64,000 bases of DNA from Stromatinia cepivora (Eukaryota; Ascomycota; Leotiomycetes; Helotiales; Sclerotiniaceae): positions 1,302,001-1,366,000 of the forward strand of contig RCTD01000014.1 of the NCBI GenBank assembly GCA_014898415.1, given 5' to 3'. Both the position numbers and the translations under genes were made by a program. The notes below the pieces were generated by a model. That model was not told where the DNA came from and ran no database searches. It saw nothing but the letters and a program-made list of their open reading frames with translations. Numbering within the stretch: the stretch's first letter is position 1; every line of letters starts with the position of its first letter. Below, piece after piece: positions 45,425 to 58,199 of this stretch.

Positions 45425-45442
45425 ATGTACAAACCTTCGTAG
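45425..45442 (+). other. Short upstream ORF before the transcription factor start
   Basis: ATG at 45425 opens a five-codon frame (M-Y-K-P-S) ending in TAG at 45440-45442, 37 bp before the main ATG at 45480. If the transcript leader includes it, it could reduce translation of the transcription factor. The leader boundaries are unknown. Confidence 0.35.
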
Positions 45443-45479
45443 GAAGTTATTCTCAAATATCTCAGCCTTGTATTCTTTA

Positions 45480-48400
45480 ATGATGCGGGAAAAATCAACC
45501 ATCAAGCAGGAGCAATCGCCCAACATGTCTGCGGCGACGTCATCTAATAGAAATGGTGGGATGAATGGTGGGGAGACTGGTAAGTAGCAATCACATATCA
45601 AATACAATTCGGGCATGAAGCTCCTGTTCAATCGATGATATTGTTGCTGTCTTATACTAGAGAAACTTATAACTGACGTTGACATTAGTCACAGCACCGA
45701 CAACATCCACCACACCCCCCGACCCTCCTCCGCCCAAAACCGACAAACCCAAACCTCACGGCTGCACTACGTGCGGAAGACATTTCGCACGCTTGGAGCA
45801 TTTGAAACGGCACGAAAGATCGCACACAAAAGAAAAGCCATTCGAATGCTCCGAGTGCAAGAGATGCTTTGCGCGGCGGGATCTTTTGTTAAGACACCAG
45901 CAAAAGCTGCACTCAAGTATAACACCTTCTGCGAGACCAAGAAATCGCCGAAACAGTAGTATGAGTAATGCATCCGTAGCTGCTGGACCGAACCCAAACA
46001 GGGTACGAAAACACTCTATTGCCAATCCATCAGGTCCGAGACCAAGGGCAAATACAATCCCCAATTCAGAAAGCCCTTATGTGCAAATGGCAATGCATCA
46101 AATGCTAAATGAACCTCACACGGCCAGGAATCAGAATCACACAATTCATCCAAATCACGGTCATAGTCGTCACGCTAGCCTCGTGGGCCTGCCAATGCAC
46201 AACTCCGAATTTGGTGGAATGCGCGGCGGGATGGGTCCGATGAGTGGGATGTCCGCCGTGATGGATCACCGCAATACGCCTCATGGCTTGCCCAAAATTG
46301 AAACGCAACACATGGTTTTTAATGGGTTGCGAACTGCGCCGGCCGCTGGAAATTTTCCAAATTACGAATTCAACCATTTCTCACCTGGTTTTTCATTCCC
46401 AAATGGAAATAGTCCTAGCCCGACCGTAGATCCTAGTGCCTTGTTCAATCACTCACCACAATCAATGGGCATTAGCTCTAATGATACATCTAATTTCGAT
46501 TTCCCCAGTTACTCTGGAAACTCGGTTATGGATGACCCTTTTGGCTGGAATGGAACAATGAACCCGTTCAACCAAACCATGACTTTTGATGAGAATGTTA
46601 TAATGGACGGCTCATCTCCCTCTGCCATCAGCACTGCCAGCCAGAGTGGAATCAGTGATGGAGTCATGCTGGATGGATCCAATAATACAGCTGTGAGCTC
46701 TGCTCCTATGTGGCATCCCGTCACGGAAGCACCTCTGATGACGCCAAACTTTTTGGACCACGGCAATCAAAATTTCTCAAATTTCTCCAACGGAAACCCT
46801 ATGTCACCGCACAGTCTACCACAGAATCATGCGAATTTTTCGAATGGGAACCCTCTATCACCACACACTCTACCGCAGAACCATCTACCATATTTCCGCA
46901 CCCCACCACCCCTGAGTTCTTTGGACCATTCTGCAATGCCCGGAATGAACAACACACAAGGTTTCCAACCCCCCATGACTCTTGGCCCTGAGACCCCAAA
47001 TTCCACGACCGGCAGTATCCACGGAAGCTTACCTTTGTCTACAGTTACAGACTCAACCCGTTCGGCTCTTGCGAATGCCCTGTCCCATAACACAGCTTTT
47101 GGCGGACGAAAATATTCCTTCCCTTCCGCAAACTCCCCATCTTCCCAATCCCCTCGGCCACCAATTCGAGCAAGTAGTGTTAGCGAGGGCGTTAGATTTC
47201 TACCTAGCACATCCGATCTCAGGAAATATATCGGCGCTTACATACAATACTTTCATCCACACTTACCATTTTTACACGTTCCTACACTTAACTTCGATTT
47301 CTCGACTTGTACAAATGATGGACGAGACGCTGGTACTTCTGTCGAAGGACCTGGATGTCTTACACTCTCAATGGCTGCTATTGGTGCACTATATGCAGGA
47401 GATCATCTGCAATCAAGAGCGCTATTTGAATCTGCGAAGAAAATGCTACAACTCTACATAGAAATCCGGCGCAAAGCTGATGTTCGCAGAGCGGACCACC
47501 GCTCGAGAGCTCCAGAGACTTCTACTCACACGCCGGTATTTCTTGCACAGGCTATGCTGTTGAACATCATCTACGGTTTCAATTCCGGGGATAAAGTAGC
47601 AGGCGAAAATGCCCTGATTCACTGTGCAACTTTGGTCAGCCTTGCTAATGCGGTCATCAAGCCATCGTCTTCTGATAATGGATCATCACAGCAGGATGTA
47701 CGGATGACTGATGATGATGCGATGAACGGCTTCATCAAAACCGAGATTCCGGATGATCAACAGGAGTGGCTCAATTGGAAGACTGCGGAGGAGAGGAAAC
47801 GGACTTTATACTCAATCTTCATACTATCCAGCATGCTTGTGTCCGCCATCAATCATGTACCATTCTTGACTAATTCTGAGATTGAATCGGATCTACCTTG
47901 TGACGAAGAATTCTGGTCAGCTGAGTCTGCTAATAGCTTCTATGCTATGGGTGGTGTGGAAATGGCCAATCATAACCAGACTACGTTCAAGGCTGCTTTA
48001 GGCGAGCTATTGCAGGCCAGCGATAAACAACAATACCAACAGGCGCAAGCTCAACATTTTGGAAATGGGCACAATACCCAGGAATTTCCCCAAAGCGATT
48101 TGAAGCCAAGTACTTTTGGATGTTTAATTCTGATTAATGCACTGCATAATTATATCGTACGTTTATCCAAGTTCTCACTCTAGGTTTCCCATATGTTAAT
48201 TGCTTTCGTTGTTCGATAATCTTTAAAAGTAGGAATACTAACTCGAGCATAGTGGGAAACCCGACAGAGACACGCCGAACAGGAGTGGACGAATGAGGAG
48301 ACGGAAAGAATGTATCGCCACATTGAACCTGCCTTGAAAGCATGGCAATTAGCATGGCAACGCACCCCTGGGCACAGTGTGAAACGCCCGAATCCATTTG

Positions 48401-49312
48401 GTTTAGGGCCTTTATCGGCCGACAGTGTTCCTCTCCTTGACTTAGCATATGTTCGCTTGTTCGTAGACATGTCAACTTCAAAAGAAATGTTCTGGAAACG
48501 TAATTTTGATGACATGGCAAATGAACTTGCCCATGGAAAGGAGATTATGCACCATGCAGAGCGCTCCCCTAACTCCAATGCCGATTCCACGGAATTTTCA
48601 AGCGGGTCAACTACAAGCTCTGTGTTCGTTGACTCTCCTACAACATCAAACTCTCCTTCTGACTTACAATCTTCCAGAGCTTTTCAGTACCCCGCACAAA
48701 AATCAGAGGGACCTTCCAAGCGTGAACGCCATCTCAGAAAAGCAGCTTATTATGCCGCAGATTTCCTTTCAATGTCAAGTAAATTTGGTATTACTTTTGC
48801 CGACTTCACATCCCGAGAACTCCCCTTACAGGCTGCCATGTGCGCATTTGATTGTGCACAAGTAGTAGCTGAATGGGTAACTCTAGTGCAGGAACGCCTC
48901 GGACGTTATATCGGAATTCTAGGTCATATCGACGTTGATTTTAGCAGCGTGCCTGCTATCATGTATCTGGAAGAGGAAGATGTCAAACTTCTGGAAAAAA
49001 TTAAAGAGGTCGTCGACAGCGCTGAAATGAAGATGCAACTTGAACAAACAAATGCTACTCAGATGAATGGTGTTCAAAGATTTCCGGCACTGGATAGTTG
49101 TGGATTTGGAAGCAGACTCTTAAGAGTGACTGCTTTCCAGCTCGATAGAGCTGCAGTTTGGCAAGGTACTTATTCTCTATACCTGTTTCATATCTTAAAT
49201 GCTAACTCTAGTTACAGTAACACATCTCATGGCACGAGCTTTAGAGACGCAAGCCATCCATATGCAAACACGAGCAGAACGCTCTAATAAACCAAAAGAC
49301 AATCTTCTGTGA
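45480..49312 (+). CDS. C2H2 zinc-finger / fungal_trans-type transcription factor
   Basis: Four exons (45480-45579, 45689-48156, 48253-49165, 49218-49312) give 1191 residues. Two C2H2 fingers lie in tandem: C59/C62/H75/H79 and C87/C90/H103/H108, with the linker TKEKPFE. The second finger, [20 protein letters not shown], is the style of the Adr1/AmdX group of fungal regulators. A long Asn/Ser/Pro-rich region follows and includes a duplicated segment (NFSNGNPxSPHxLPQNH twice). From about residue 540 the sequence ([20 protein letters not shown]) has the helical fungal-specific transcription factor domain. There is no Zn2Cys6 cluster. Splicing restores HNYIWETRQRH at the second intron and [13 protein letters not shown] at the third. 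Targets are unknown. Confidence 0.88.
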
Positions 49313-49379
49313 TACGGAAAATCAAAAAATGGGATTCGATTCTTCTGTGATACGGAAAATCAAAAAAATGGGATTCGAT
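49303..49379. repeat. Tandem duplication across the transcription factor stop codon
   Basis: A 38-bp unit beginning TCTTCTGTGATACGG and ending GGGATTCGAT (49303-49340) is followed directly by a second copy of 39 bp with one extra A in the A run (49341-49379). The functional TGA (49310-49312) lies inside the first copy and is repeated in the second. Confidence 0.9.
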
Positions 49380-51392
49380 TACGCTTATACAACAAAAGCA
49401 ATTTCCTAATATTACCCTTTTGATCTTTTTGTAAAAAAAAAAAATTGACAATAAGACTTGGTCATGTCTTGTTGTCTTGATTTCGCGGTACATATGGGCG
49501 GTAGGTTGCTTATTTAAGATACATTCAATCCAAAAATGACGGCTTTGGTGCGTCCATTCAAAGTCTTTTTAGGATAATTTTTCACATACGATTCGACTTT
49601 TTAATTTCAAAACACATATTCTCTTTACGCATTCAATTGCGTTTCTCACGCTTGCTTGATAATACCATGCTTTGGTTACTTTCGACTCGACACCACGTCT
49701 TCGTACGGGTATACGGTTTATTTCACTTTGGTTGCATTTTTTTTTGGGTGGGATGGCTTTGGCTGGTTGGGTATGGGTTTCGGTTTTTATGGATGGGATT
49801 AGGATTGACATTGTGCTTGTTTAATACAATGTTACTGAATGATGAAATGCCTGAATGATGTTGATGATGATGAGAATGGAGAGGATGATAATTTTTTCTT
49901 TCCTTCGATTCATGATACATCATGAGACATTAAGTCTAGTTTCGGAAGGAAGGTGCTATTATTTTGATGGAGCATGAGCGATAATCTCGGTGGATGATGG
50001 ATGGGGTTGGCAAGGAGAAAATATGAAAAGAGGCAAAGCGGAGGCAGAGGTGAAATTTTGGTGGATGGATGTGTGTCAATTCTTCAAATGAAAGACGGAT
50101 AAGATGGGGTGGAACAGGAGATATGGGCATGATATTGAATTGAACTGATTTGAAAGGAATGGCAAGGAATTGAATTGGGGGATGGTATTGAATTGGGATG
50201 GAATTAGGATAAGGTTATCGGATTCGGATTCGGGGTATCAAATTTACCTAGATACCTACGTTCTTACCTTGCTTGATCAAGTGAGGTAGGTATTAGCGGG
50301 AAAAAATCAAAAGCAAAAATGTAATGAAATGAAATGAAAAGGAGAAATTAATTAGAAATCATTCAATGTAAAACGGAATATGGAAATGATATGATATGAT
50401 GATGTTAGTATAGGTAGTGAGTGAGTGAAAAAAAGTCTTAGCAACAAAATTTCGATGGGTTGTTTCCAAAAATATGGAATGACTTATATTTATTTAGACT
50501 TAGGAATGAAATTTATAATTGATAGTGAAGAGATAGAGCCGGGAAGGGAGAGGGGGGGAGGATAAGAAATTGGAAAGGAAGGAGATGAAGAAAGATGTAG
50601 GAGAGGTGGAGATGGGGAAGAGGGGGAAAAGGGGTTAGATATAGATGTAGATAGGTAGGTAAAGAAGAATAAAAAACGAGAGAAGGAATTTTGGAAGGGG
50701 GGGTGGGGCGATAAAAAGGGGGATAGAAGGGAATGAGGGATTAAGGGATAGAGAAGAATAAGAAATGGAGATTATATAAATATTTTATAAGTTATCAATA
50801 ATTAATAATAAATGAATGAATGAATGATTGTAGGTAGATAATTATAGTATAGAAAATTAATTGATAAGAGGAAAGAGGGGTGAGGAATGAGAAATGAGAA
50901 ATGAGAAGAGGGAAAGAATGAGGAGTGGAAGGGGAAAGAGGAAGAGGGAAGGAAGAGGAGAGGAAGAGGAAAGGAAGAGGAAAGGAAGAGGAAAGGAAGA
51001 GGAAAGGAAGAGGAATTTAGAGGAGGGTTTTTATTTTTATTTTTATTTGAGAGGGGGGGGAGGGGTAGTAGAATGGATGGATAGATAGATAGATAGATAG
51101 AAAGAAAGAGATGAAGATTTGAGAGATGATATAATGTATTTGTCGGAATATGAATCATATACATGGTAGGGATGGTAAGGATGGTAAGGATCACATGAGC
51201 ATTAGTGCTCGCACTAGTGCTTTGGCATACATTATTATATAGATCTTTACCCTTTATAGATTCTAGCTCTTTAGGCAAATCAAAATGTATTAACAAAGAA
51301 TTCTATATATTCATTGATAAACCTTACTTCCCTATATACAGTTGTCCTAATACTGATTAGTTTTTGTTATAATGATATCATAGATCAGATAT
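49380..51392. other. Intergenic, low-complexity, no supported gene
   Basis: The stretch contains purine tracts, GGAAAGGAAGAG tandem units at about 50955-51015 and GATA repeats at about 51074-51100. Palindromic words (GAGCATTAGTGCTC, GCACTAGTGC) at about 51197-51223 may belong to the left end of the old copia element, whose 5' LTR limit I cannot place. Confidence 0.4.
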
Positions 51393-51674
51393 TGTCACGA
51401 ATCGTGAACCATAGGAGGCTAACCACGTGATACCTCTTATCTCCCATATCAATTAATGAGCTGATCGTCCGTGCACATGCGTTACGATTCATACGATTTA
51501 GTATGGTAGAATGGTGACCCTAATAACGCATGCGCACAGCCCCGCAGCCCACGAATGGGTATTTGTGTATATATATCTAGTCGCTTCTTACGAGCCATAG
51601 TTCTTCAGTTGTAGATTCTAAAGAACATAATTGACCCTGTTTATTCAGCTCTACTACGGCTCTTGTGCGTCACA
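51393..51674 (+). mobile_element. Solo LTR of the gypsy family
   Basis: This 282-bp sequence begins TGTCACGAATCGTGAACC and ends GTGCGTCACA, matching both LTRs of the full element at 52595-58914 with about 12 differences. A 5-bp target duplication GATAT lies on each side (51388-51392, 51675-51679), so this is a separate insertion reduced to one LTR by recombination. It contains a CACGTG box near its left end. Confidence 0.9.
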
Positions 51675-52594
51675 GATATTGGGAATTGGTACAAAGAGTT
51701 ACGAACTCTAAATCAATTTCGATTTTGCCCTTATAACTGGATAAAGGTATTTCGTTGCAAAACGAAATATTTTTATATCAAAAGATAAATTTCTAATTAT
51801 TGAGTAATCCAAAAGAATCGAAGAATCAAGAATAATAACTATCTAATAGCAAATTTGGAATTCACTTTTTGATTTAATCATTCTGTATCTATTATATATC
51901 TACCAGATAATATAGAGTATACATTTGAAAAAAACTTGAAAGCAATTTCGAGTTTTTCGCTATATCTATTTTCTTATAAAAAACTATTTTATTTATTCAT
52001 TTTATACAAATTATTAATTATATATAAGATTAATCAATTCAATTTGATTAATTTTATTACCTTAATTATTCCGTTCATTTCGGTCAAACCTGTTTCGATC
52101 AAATCCAATCACCTTGATCAATTTTGGTCAATTTTGATCAATTTTGGTCAATTTCGATCGATTCGATCAATCAATCCTAATCTCGAAATATCTTCAGGAT
52201 TCAATAATACTGTATATAGTACAAATGAAGCTTCATTATAATATACGTTTTATATACTACAAACCTCTACTTAAGCTTTTTTTTAAAATTGTTTTAAAAA
52301 CTTTGTAACAATCAATTTCGAAATAATCTGAAAATATACAATAATCATTACTATAACGATTATAATAAGCATATTCAAGTATTCCCCTACAACTCTTCAC
52401 CCTAAGAAAATATGAATTCCATTATTATCAACATCAATTATTTCATATATCAGAAACGAAGAATACAACAAATAAATAGACAAATGAAAATATAACCAAT
52501 TCATATCTACAAAAGAAAATTTTCAAGAAATTATCGATTTTTGCAAATATAAATTAAAGTTCTATATAATATATAATTACATTGATAAGGATCT
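51675..52594. mobile_element. Probable left fragment of the RIP-mutated copia element
   Basis: Very AT-rich sequence like that right of the gypsy element. Removing the solo LTR and its duplication leaves a continuous GATATTGGGAATTGGTACAA. Here TTGGTA is similar to the start of the initiator-Met-tRNA primer site used by many copia elements. Frames are full of TAA and TAG, and the longest open piece (51936-52241) is Ile/Asn/Phe-rich. The assignment to the same element as 58915-63795 is inferred from composition and from the clean gypsy target duplication. Confidence 0.45.
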
Positions 52595-52876
52595 TGTCAC
52601 GAATCGTGAACCATAGGAGGCTAACCACGTGATACCTCTTATCTCCCACGTCCATTGATGAGCTGATCGTCCGTGCACATGCATTACGATTCATGCGATT
52701 TAGTATGGTAAAATGGTGACCCTAATAACACATGCGCACAACCCCGCAGCTTACGAATGGGTATTTGTATATATATATCTAGTCGCTCCTTACGAGCCAT
52801 AGTTCTTCAGTTGTAGATTCTAAAGAACATAATTGACCCTGTTTATTCAGCTCTACTACGGCTCTTGTGCGTCACA
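52595..52876 (+). repeat. 5' LTR of the gypsy element
   Basis: 282 bp, TGTCAC...GTCACA. It is identical to the 3' LTR except for GCATTACG in place of GCGTTACG. It carries CACGTG and a TATATATATA stretch that may serve as promoter elements. Confidence 0.92.
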
Positions 52877-52919
52877 TTATCTACAACTCATTTACAAGCG
52901 TCCGGCCATCTGGTGGCCT

Positions 52920-54590
52920 CCCAAATAATACCTCATTTTAATAATACCTTCTTAAGTGAACTTTTACAAACGTTACACCCAGAGGAAGAAGATCTATTCC
53001 GATCTAGTCGACAAAGATATAAACACCTTTAGAAGTGTACCATCACTTTCACAATGCAATGAACTCCTTCTCCCGTATGCTCCAAACCTTCGAAAGTATA
53101 TTCTGAGGAACCCTCTCCTTCTCCTCAATTATTTCAATAACCCTTCGAAGAAAATATGAATACAGGATTGGATAACGTTACCATTGGAAGAAAGAAGACT
53201 GGTAAAGAGAAGATTCCAGTGTATGAAGTCGATGCTCTCAGCGGTTCAATTGTTCCTTCCGAACCACCATTACAACTATAAGATCTCTATACAATGGTTA
53301 TGAGTTTGAAAGAGGAGAATCGACAATTAAAAGTTATGGTGACGATGAGCTCTGCAATAGTGCAATCTCCTTTTGAGCCCCAAATGATGCCTACACAGGC
53401 ATCCAGGTCAACAGCAGTACCTGGGACTCCCCTTATTTCTTCAATCGAAATTCAAGGACCTTTATCCAAGCAAACCCGAAGATCCCAAAGTCAGAGGAAG
53501 AAAACTTCGATCAGACGACCTGATCACTCGGGGCCCTCCAAAGATTCTCCTTCCCTTTCAGGAAATGACGATCCACCTAATAATCAGGGGTCCCCTTACT
53601 CAAAAAGCCGACCTAACCGGTCAAGATTGCATTCCCGCGTTAGTCACAATTCGCAACAAGATGCATATGCACCAAAACCCATAAATCTTATTACTAAACT
53701 TAACGATGATATTGAACCTAAAGTTAATTTGTGGCAATTATTGGTTATAGAACAACTCGAACTGTATGCTACATCACTTAAGAGTAAAATGTAACGTCGT
53801 GTATATGTAATCGATCAAACCGAATCGAAAGCATAAGTACATTATCATGCTCTTTACATACAAATGCCCCGATTCATGGTACTCAAATTGGTCGAACAGT
53901 TTGCAGCGATCTATCGGAACCCGGCCGAAGTTGATGATGCTTACTTTCAATATAAAATATGGGTTATGTTTAATACGATTCGATATGGCAATTTCCTAAA
54001 ATGGTATAGGAAATTCAGATTATTTGCTACCCAAGCAGAGATTACCGACGATAAGGTTCTATTCAGGGATCTCGAACGGAAGATTTCCGATTTTCTTTTG
54101 CAAACGGTAGCAATACCCATCAAGGATTGTAAGACTACGGAAGAACTCGCGAATATACTCATTAGAGTAGATCAAAATGAAGTTTCATTACGAGAACGAA
54201 ACTGATACCGCGTTGGTCGAGAAGCCCCTGTAGCTATTCGCAAACCAACGGCTACTATAAACCCCTTGCAACCCTTTCGGAGCTCTAATAGCTCAAAATT
54301 TGGAACCTCCATGTTCCCGAAACCATTTCCATCCCGGAATACCCCTCCCGGATACACCGGCCCTACCGCACCCAATAATTATTCGAACTTCAAACGTTCG
54401 TCGTCTTCTCCCTCTCCTGGAGCAGTACGTATGTCGACGCCTCGTATCGATAACCTCAATAAAATCGAGACGGTATAAGAAGAAGCAGAAGAATTCGAAG
54501 AATATCGGGATGCCGAAGAAGACTTCAGTCCAGAAGCTACAATTGAAGTTATGTAGAATGCCTGCTTAGAAGAAGAAAAGCATTTAAAAC
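52920..54590 (+). pseudogene. gag region of the gypsy element, broken by stops
   Basis: A capsid-type protein region in frame 2 is split into open pieces (about 53294-53794, 53864-54205, 54266-54478) by TAA, TAG and TGA codons. The first piece contains a Lys/Arg/Ser-rich stretch. The second is capsid-like, with WVMFNTIRYGNFLKWYRKFR and a helical LERKISDFLLQTVAIPIKD. No CCHC zinc knuckle was found, which would be unusual for Ty3/gypsy unless it was lost. An acidic tail (EEAEEFEEYRDAEEDF) follows the last stop. Confidence 0.7.
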
Positions 54591-54633
54591 CAAACGTTTA
54601 GACTCCGTCTCCATTCTAAGCGCTATATGGGAT

Positions 54634-55998
54634 ATGAGATTTCTTGATCTAACCAAGCTTATGGGAGGAGAAACACTTACCCTCCCCTGCAATCTTTCAA
54701 AAAATGGTTATATTTATCAATCAAGAGCATTCATTGATTCTGGAGCAAATGGATTCGCTTTTATTAATACCATATTCTTTACTTGTTTATTTCCTATATT
54801 CAAACCCAGAATTATGCTGTTTGAAGCTTCAATTGAAGTTAAAGGGTATAATGGTGTGCAAGGCCATGCTATTACCCATTTCACATTCCTTAATTTAACG
54901 GTCGATGGCCGTGAACAATCTTTTGTCCCTTTCCTTATTACTGAATTAGGGAGTTATAGTGTTATTTTAGGTAGACTTTGGTTATCAGAGATTCGAGTGA
55001 AGCTCGATTGCTTTAATAAACATCTTGAATGGCTTAAAGAGAGATCCTGTACCATCTCCTATTCGAATAATCTCCTCGTTACCCAATTATCCCTTCGCAA
55101 ATGGAAGATCGATCGATTAACCCAACAAGATGCTGATCGACGAGATGACCAGCTCGAAGAATATTGGAATCGAAGAGATTCACAACTGAGCAGATCAATC
55201 GCAGTTAGTGATGTACAATAAGAACCTTCAAATATAAACGCAATACAGACTCTTATTGAAAAGGAAGAGGTCCCGATTCCTTTTAAATTCAATCCACCTC
55301 CTTCCCAACCAATCACACCACCACTACAGATCTACGAATGCCTCCCCCATATATCGCCCGAAGTCCTCGATCTATGCGTACTCAAATCCGATAAGTTCCA
55401 ATTAAAATGCAAAAGAGATGAACAAACTGAACTCTTTACCATTACTCTAAAAGAACTTGATGATATAATAGACTTCTGATGGAACGAACGATATACAGAA
55501 GAGAGAGTGCTGGTTACCCTGACCGAATTCAAGAATACAAAAGTTCGAAAGAAACTTAATCAAGCATTGGCCGAAATCGATTCAGAACCTGAAATATCAT
55601 CTGAATATCGACAGTATTATCGAGTCTTTTCCAAGTATAAATCAAATATCTTACCTCCTAACCGATCTTATGATCATAAAATCATATTGGAAGACAAAGG
55701 AGAACAAGCCTTGCGCTATAGCCCGCTTTATAAGATATCCCTGGAACAACTGGAAGTCGTTAAAGAATATATTACGGATAACTTTAGTAAAGGTTTCATT
55801 GAATCTAGTCAAGCCTCTTATACTGTACCCATCCTATTCGTTAAGAAACCCAATAATAATTTGAGATTCTATATAGACTTCAGATTATTGAATTCCTTGA
55901 CGCGTAAGGATCGGTATCCCCTTCCTTTGATCGACGAAACGCTTTCTCGGCTTTCCGGTGCTAAGGTCTTTACCAAACTCGATATTCGTCAAGCTTGA
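54634..55998 (+). pseudogene. Protease and truncated reverse transcriptase
   Basis: In frame 1, the aspartic protease shows SRAFIDSGANGFAF with the DSGA active site, and a flap/second domain ending YSVILGRLWL. After stops near 55219 and 55480, the reverse transcriptase N-terminal part reads YDHKIILEDKGEQALRYSPL, then VPILFVKKPNNNLRFYIDFR and GAKVFTKLDIRQA. It stops at once at 55996-55998. The catalytic YxDD region and the thumb are absent, so this copy cannot make a working polymerase. Confidence 0.85.
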
Positions 55999-57967
55999 CA
56001 AGGAAATACTGTCAATCATTCGATCTCTCAACCATTGGAGAGCGGAACTCGCCGGCTCACCATATAAAATCAAGGTTTATACCGACCATAAGGCCCTCGA
56101 ATATTTTATAACTACCAAGACTCTCAACGCCCGACAAGTTCGCTGGGCAGAAGTTCTAGCCGATTATAATTTCATCATTATGTATCGTCCTGGAAAAGAT
56201 AACCCTCTCGCCGACGCCTTAACCCGTCGGACCGACGAGTTGGACCTCCAGAACCATACCAAGAAGAAGAATCGCCTCCAGCAGCTTATTAAAGACAACC
56301 AAGTTGATACCGAAATCATGAGAAAAGCCTTACGAAAGCATCACCCAGACGAAACAGCGATTACTAGCATCGATTTGAATGAAATCGCTCCTCGATTCGA
56401 CCTAGTTAACCGTATCATCGAAGCAAATAAAACTATAGATAACTTGTTAGCACTTAGAATACAAGTTACCCAAGGTTACAAGTATATATCACTCCAAAAT
56501 GATCTCTTGCTCTACGATGACCGCCTGGTGGTGCCTGACGTCGATAACCTTCGAACTTACCTGATTCGTGAAGCCTATAATTCCATTTCCACTGCTCATT
56601 CTGGTATGAGCAAAACCTATCTCTTATTATCTCAATAATACTACTGGTCCAGAATGCACGATATTGTAGCCAGATATATATGCAATTGTCACGTCTGCAA
56701 ACGCAGTTCCATTTCATACGATCGTACCCCCGGTTTATTGCATCCATTTCCGATTCCTAATCGAGTATGGCAATATATCATTATGGACTACTGCAGTTTT
56801 AATAAGGATAAATACGGATATAACAACGTTTTAGTCATTATTGATCGATTAACGAAGCAAACTATTTTTATACCTTATCACAAATCAATCAATGCTCGAG
56901 CTCAAGTATAATTATATCTCTACCACGTATATCGATATTATGGTCCCTTTAACACTATAGTATCGGATCGCGGCCCCCAATTCATATCACAGTTCTGGAA
57001 GGAATTCAGCCAAATCCTAGGAACCGATCTCAAACCATCCACTGCTCACCATCCCTAAACCGATGGTCAAACTGAGATCTATAATCAGTACCTTCAGCAG
57101 CGGTTAAGGCCGTTTGTTAGCTACTATCAAGATGATTGGTCAGAATTCCTATCTATAATGGATTACGCACAACTTACTCTTCCACACGACTCCTTAGGAG
57201 GGCTCACACCCTACGAAACCCTATACGGGCATGCACCGAAACGTGTATGGGAATGGAAGGAAGACGCTAGTAACCCAATAGACGATATGAATGTGCGTGA
57301 TGCCTGCATATACGCAGAACGCAATAGATTAGCTCTCGCGCGAGCGAAAGAAGGTCTATTGCGTGCCCAAGCCAAGATATCGAAATCCACAAATACTCAT
57401 CGGCGTGAGGTCGATTTCGATATCGGAGATTATATATGGCTCAATGTGAAGAGTTACCCTACCCAGAGACCATCCAAGAAGCTGGACTTCCCAATTCAAG
57501 GAAGATTCAAGATCATTGGTCGATCTGGGAGCTCTTTTAAGCTCGAACTCCCGATTACGATGAAAATTCATCCTGTTTTCCCTCCAGATCGATTACGCAA
57601 GGCATATGACGATCCTCTTCCTGGTCAGATACTCGAACCACCTCCGCCTATTAATATAACTGGTGATTCGGAATGGAAAGTGGAGAAGGTCCTAGCAGTA
57701 AAGAAAGCACGAAAAACTCTATTATACAGAGTCTCGTGGCTTAATAGCGATACCGATCTTACCTGGTATCCTGTTTCCGATCTTAAAACATCACCGCACC
57801 TCTTGCGCGATTTTCACCTGGCCAATCCAACGTTGCCTGGTCCTCCTAATCGACTAATCGATTGGATAAAGCTCTATGAGAGCGGAGAGGATAATTATAA
57901 TCATATGGATGACGATTCACCCATGAAACCAAGGGAAAGAAAAGTGTTCTTCAATACAGCAGACTAG
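55970..57967 (+). pseudogene. RNase H, integrase and chromodomain region
   Basis: In frame 2, RNase H is represented by IKVYTDHKALEYF and DNPLADALTRR. The integrase zinc motif is damaged: the first His position reads Tyr (REAYNSISTAHSG), while CNCHVC is kept. The DDE core has MDYCS, VSDRGPQF and [10 protein letters not shown]. In-frame stops lie at 56636, 56909 and 57056, consistent with CAA/CAG to TAA/TAG changes. The open tail (57158-57967) ends in a chromodomain, [20 protein letters not shown] to [11 protein letters not shown], which in relatives guides insertion into particular chromatin. Confidence 0.88.
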
Positions 57968-58199
57968 ATGTTATGATTTTATGATGGTGCGTGCGCATAC
58001 GATCGTGAAAGGATCAAAAACCCATACAAATTCGAGGGAATTTGATCGTATACGCACATGGCCCGAGCTCTATACAACAGACGAGCTGCCACCACCAAGA
58101 CAATACGAAGGCAATATATTTCAAAAACTCATGCTTATGATCATTTCAAAAATCATGCAAAAGGAAGCTTGAACATGGTAAGAACGAAATATGACGTCA

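Larger units (their letters stand above)
35904..45479. other. 9.5-kb gene desert upstream of a transcription factor
   Basis: No frame on either strand shows recognisable protein sequence, and the longest frames (65-120 codons) look compositional. The region is dense in pyrimidine-rich (36.5-36.9 kb) and purine-rich (37.3-38.0 kb) blocks and simple repeats. Likely contents are an extended cis-regulatory region, a long spliced leader, or non-coding transcripts for the transcription factor at its right end. Confidence 0.5.

Noticed and set aside
45366..45479. Extension of the transcription factor N-terminus to 45366
   Set aside because: That start is TTG; the first ATG in frame is 45480.
45480..49312. 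Transcription factor as a Cmr1/Pig1-type melanin regulator
   Set aside because: Those proteins combine C2H2 fingers with a Zn2Cys6 cluster, which is absent here.
58192..58199. TGACGTCA (CRE-like) palindrome
   Set aside because: A single 8-bp match inside a transposon 3' region, with no other support.
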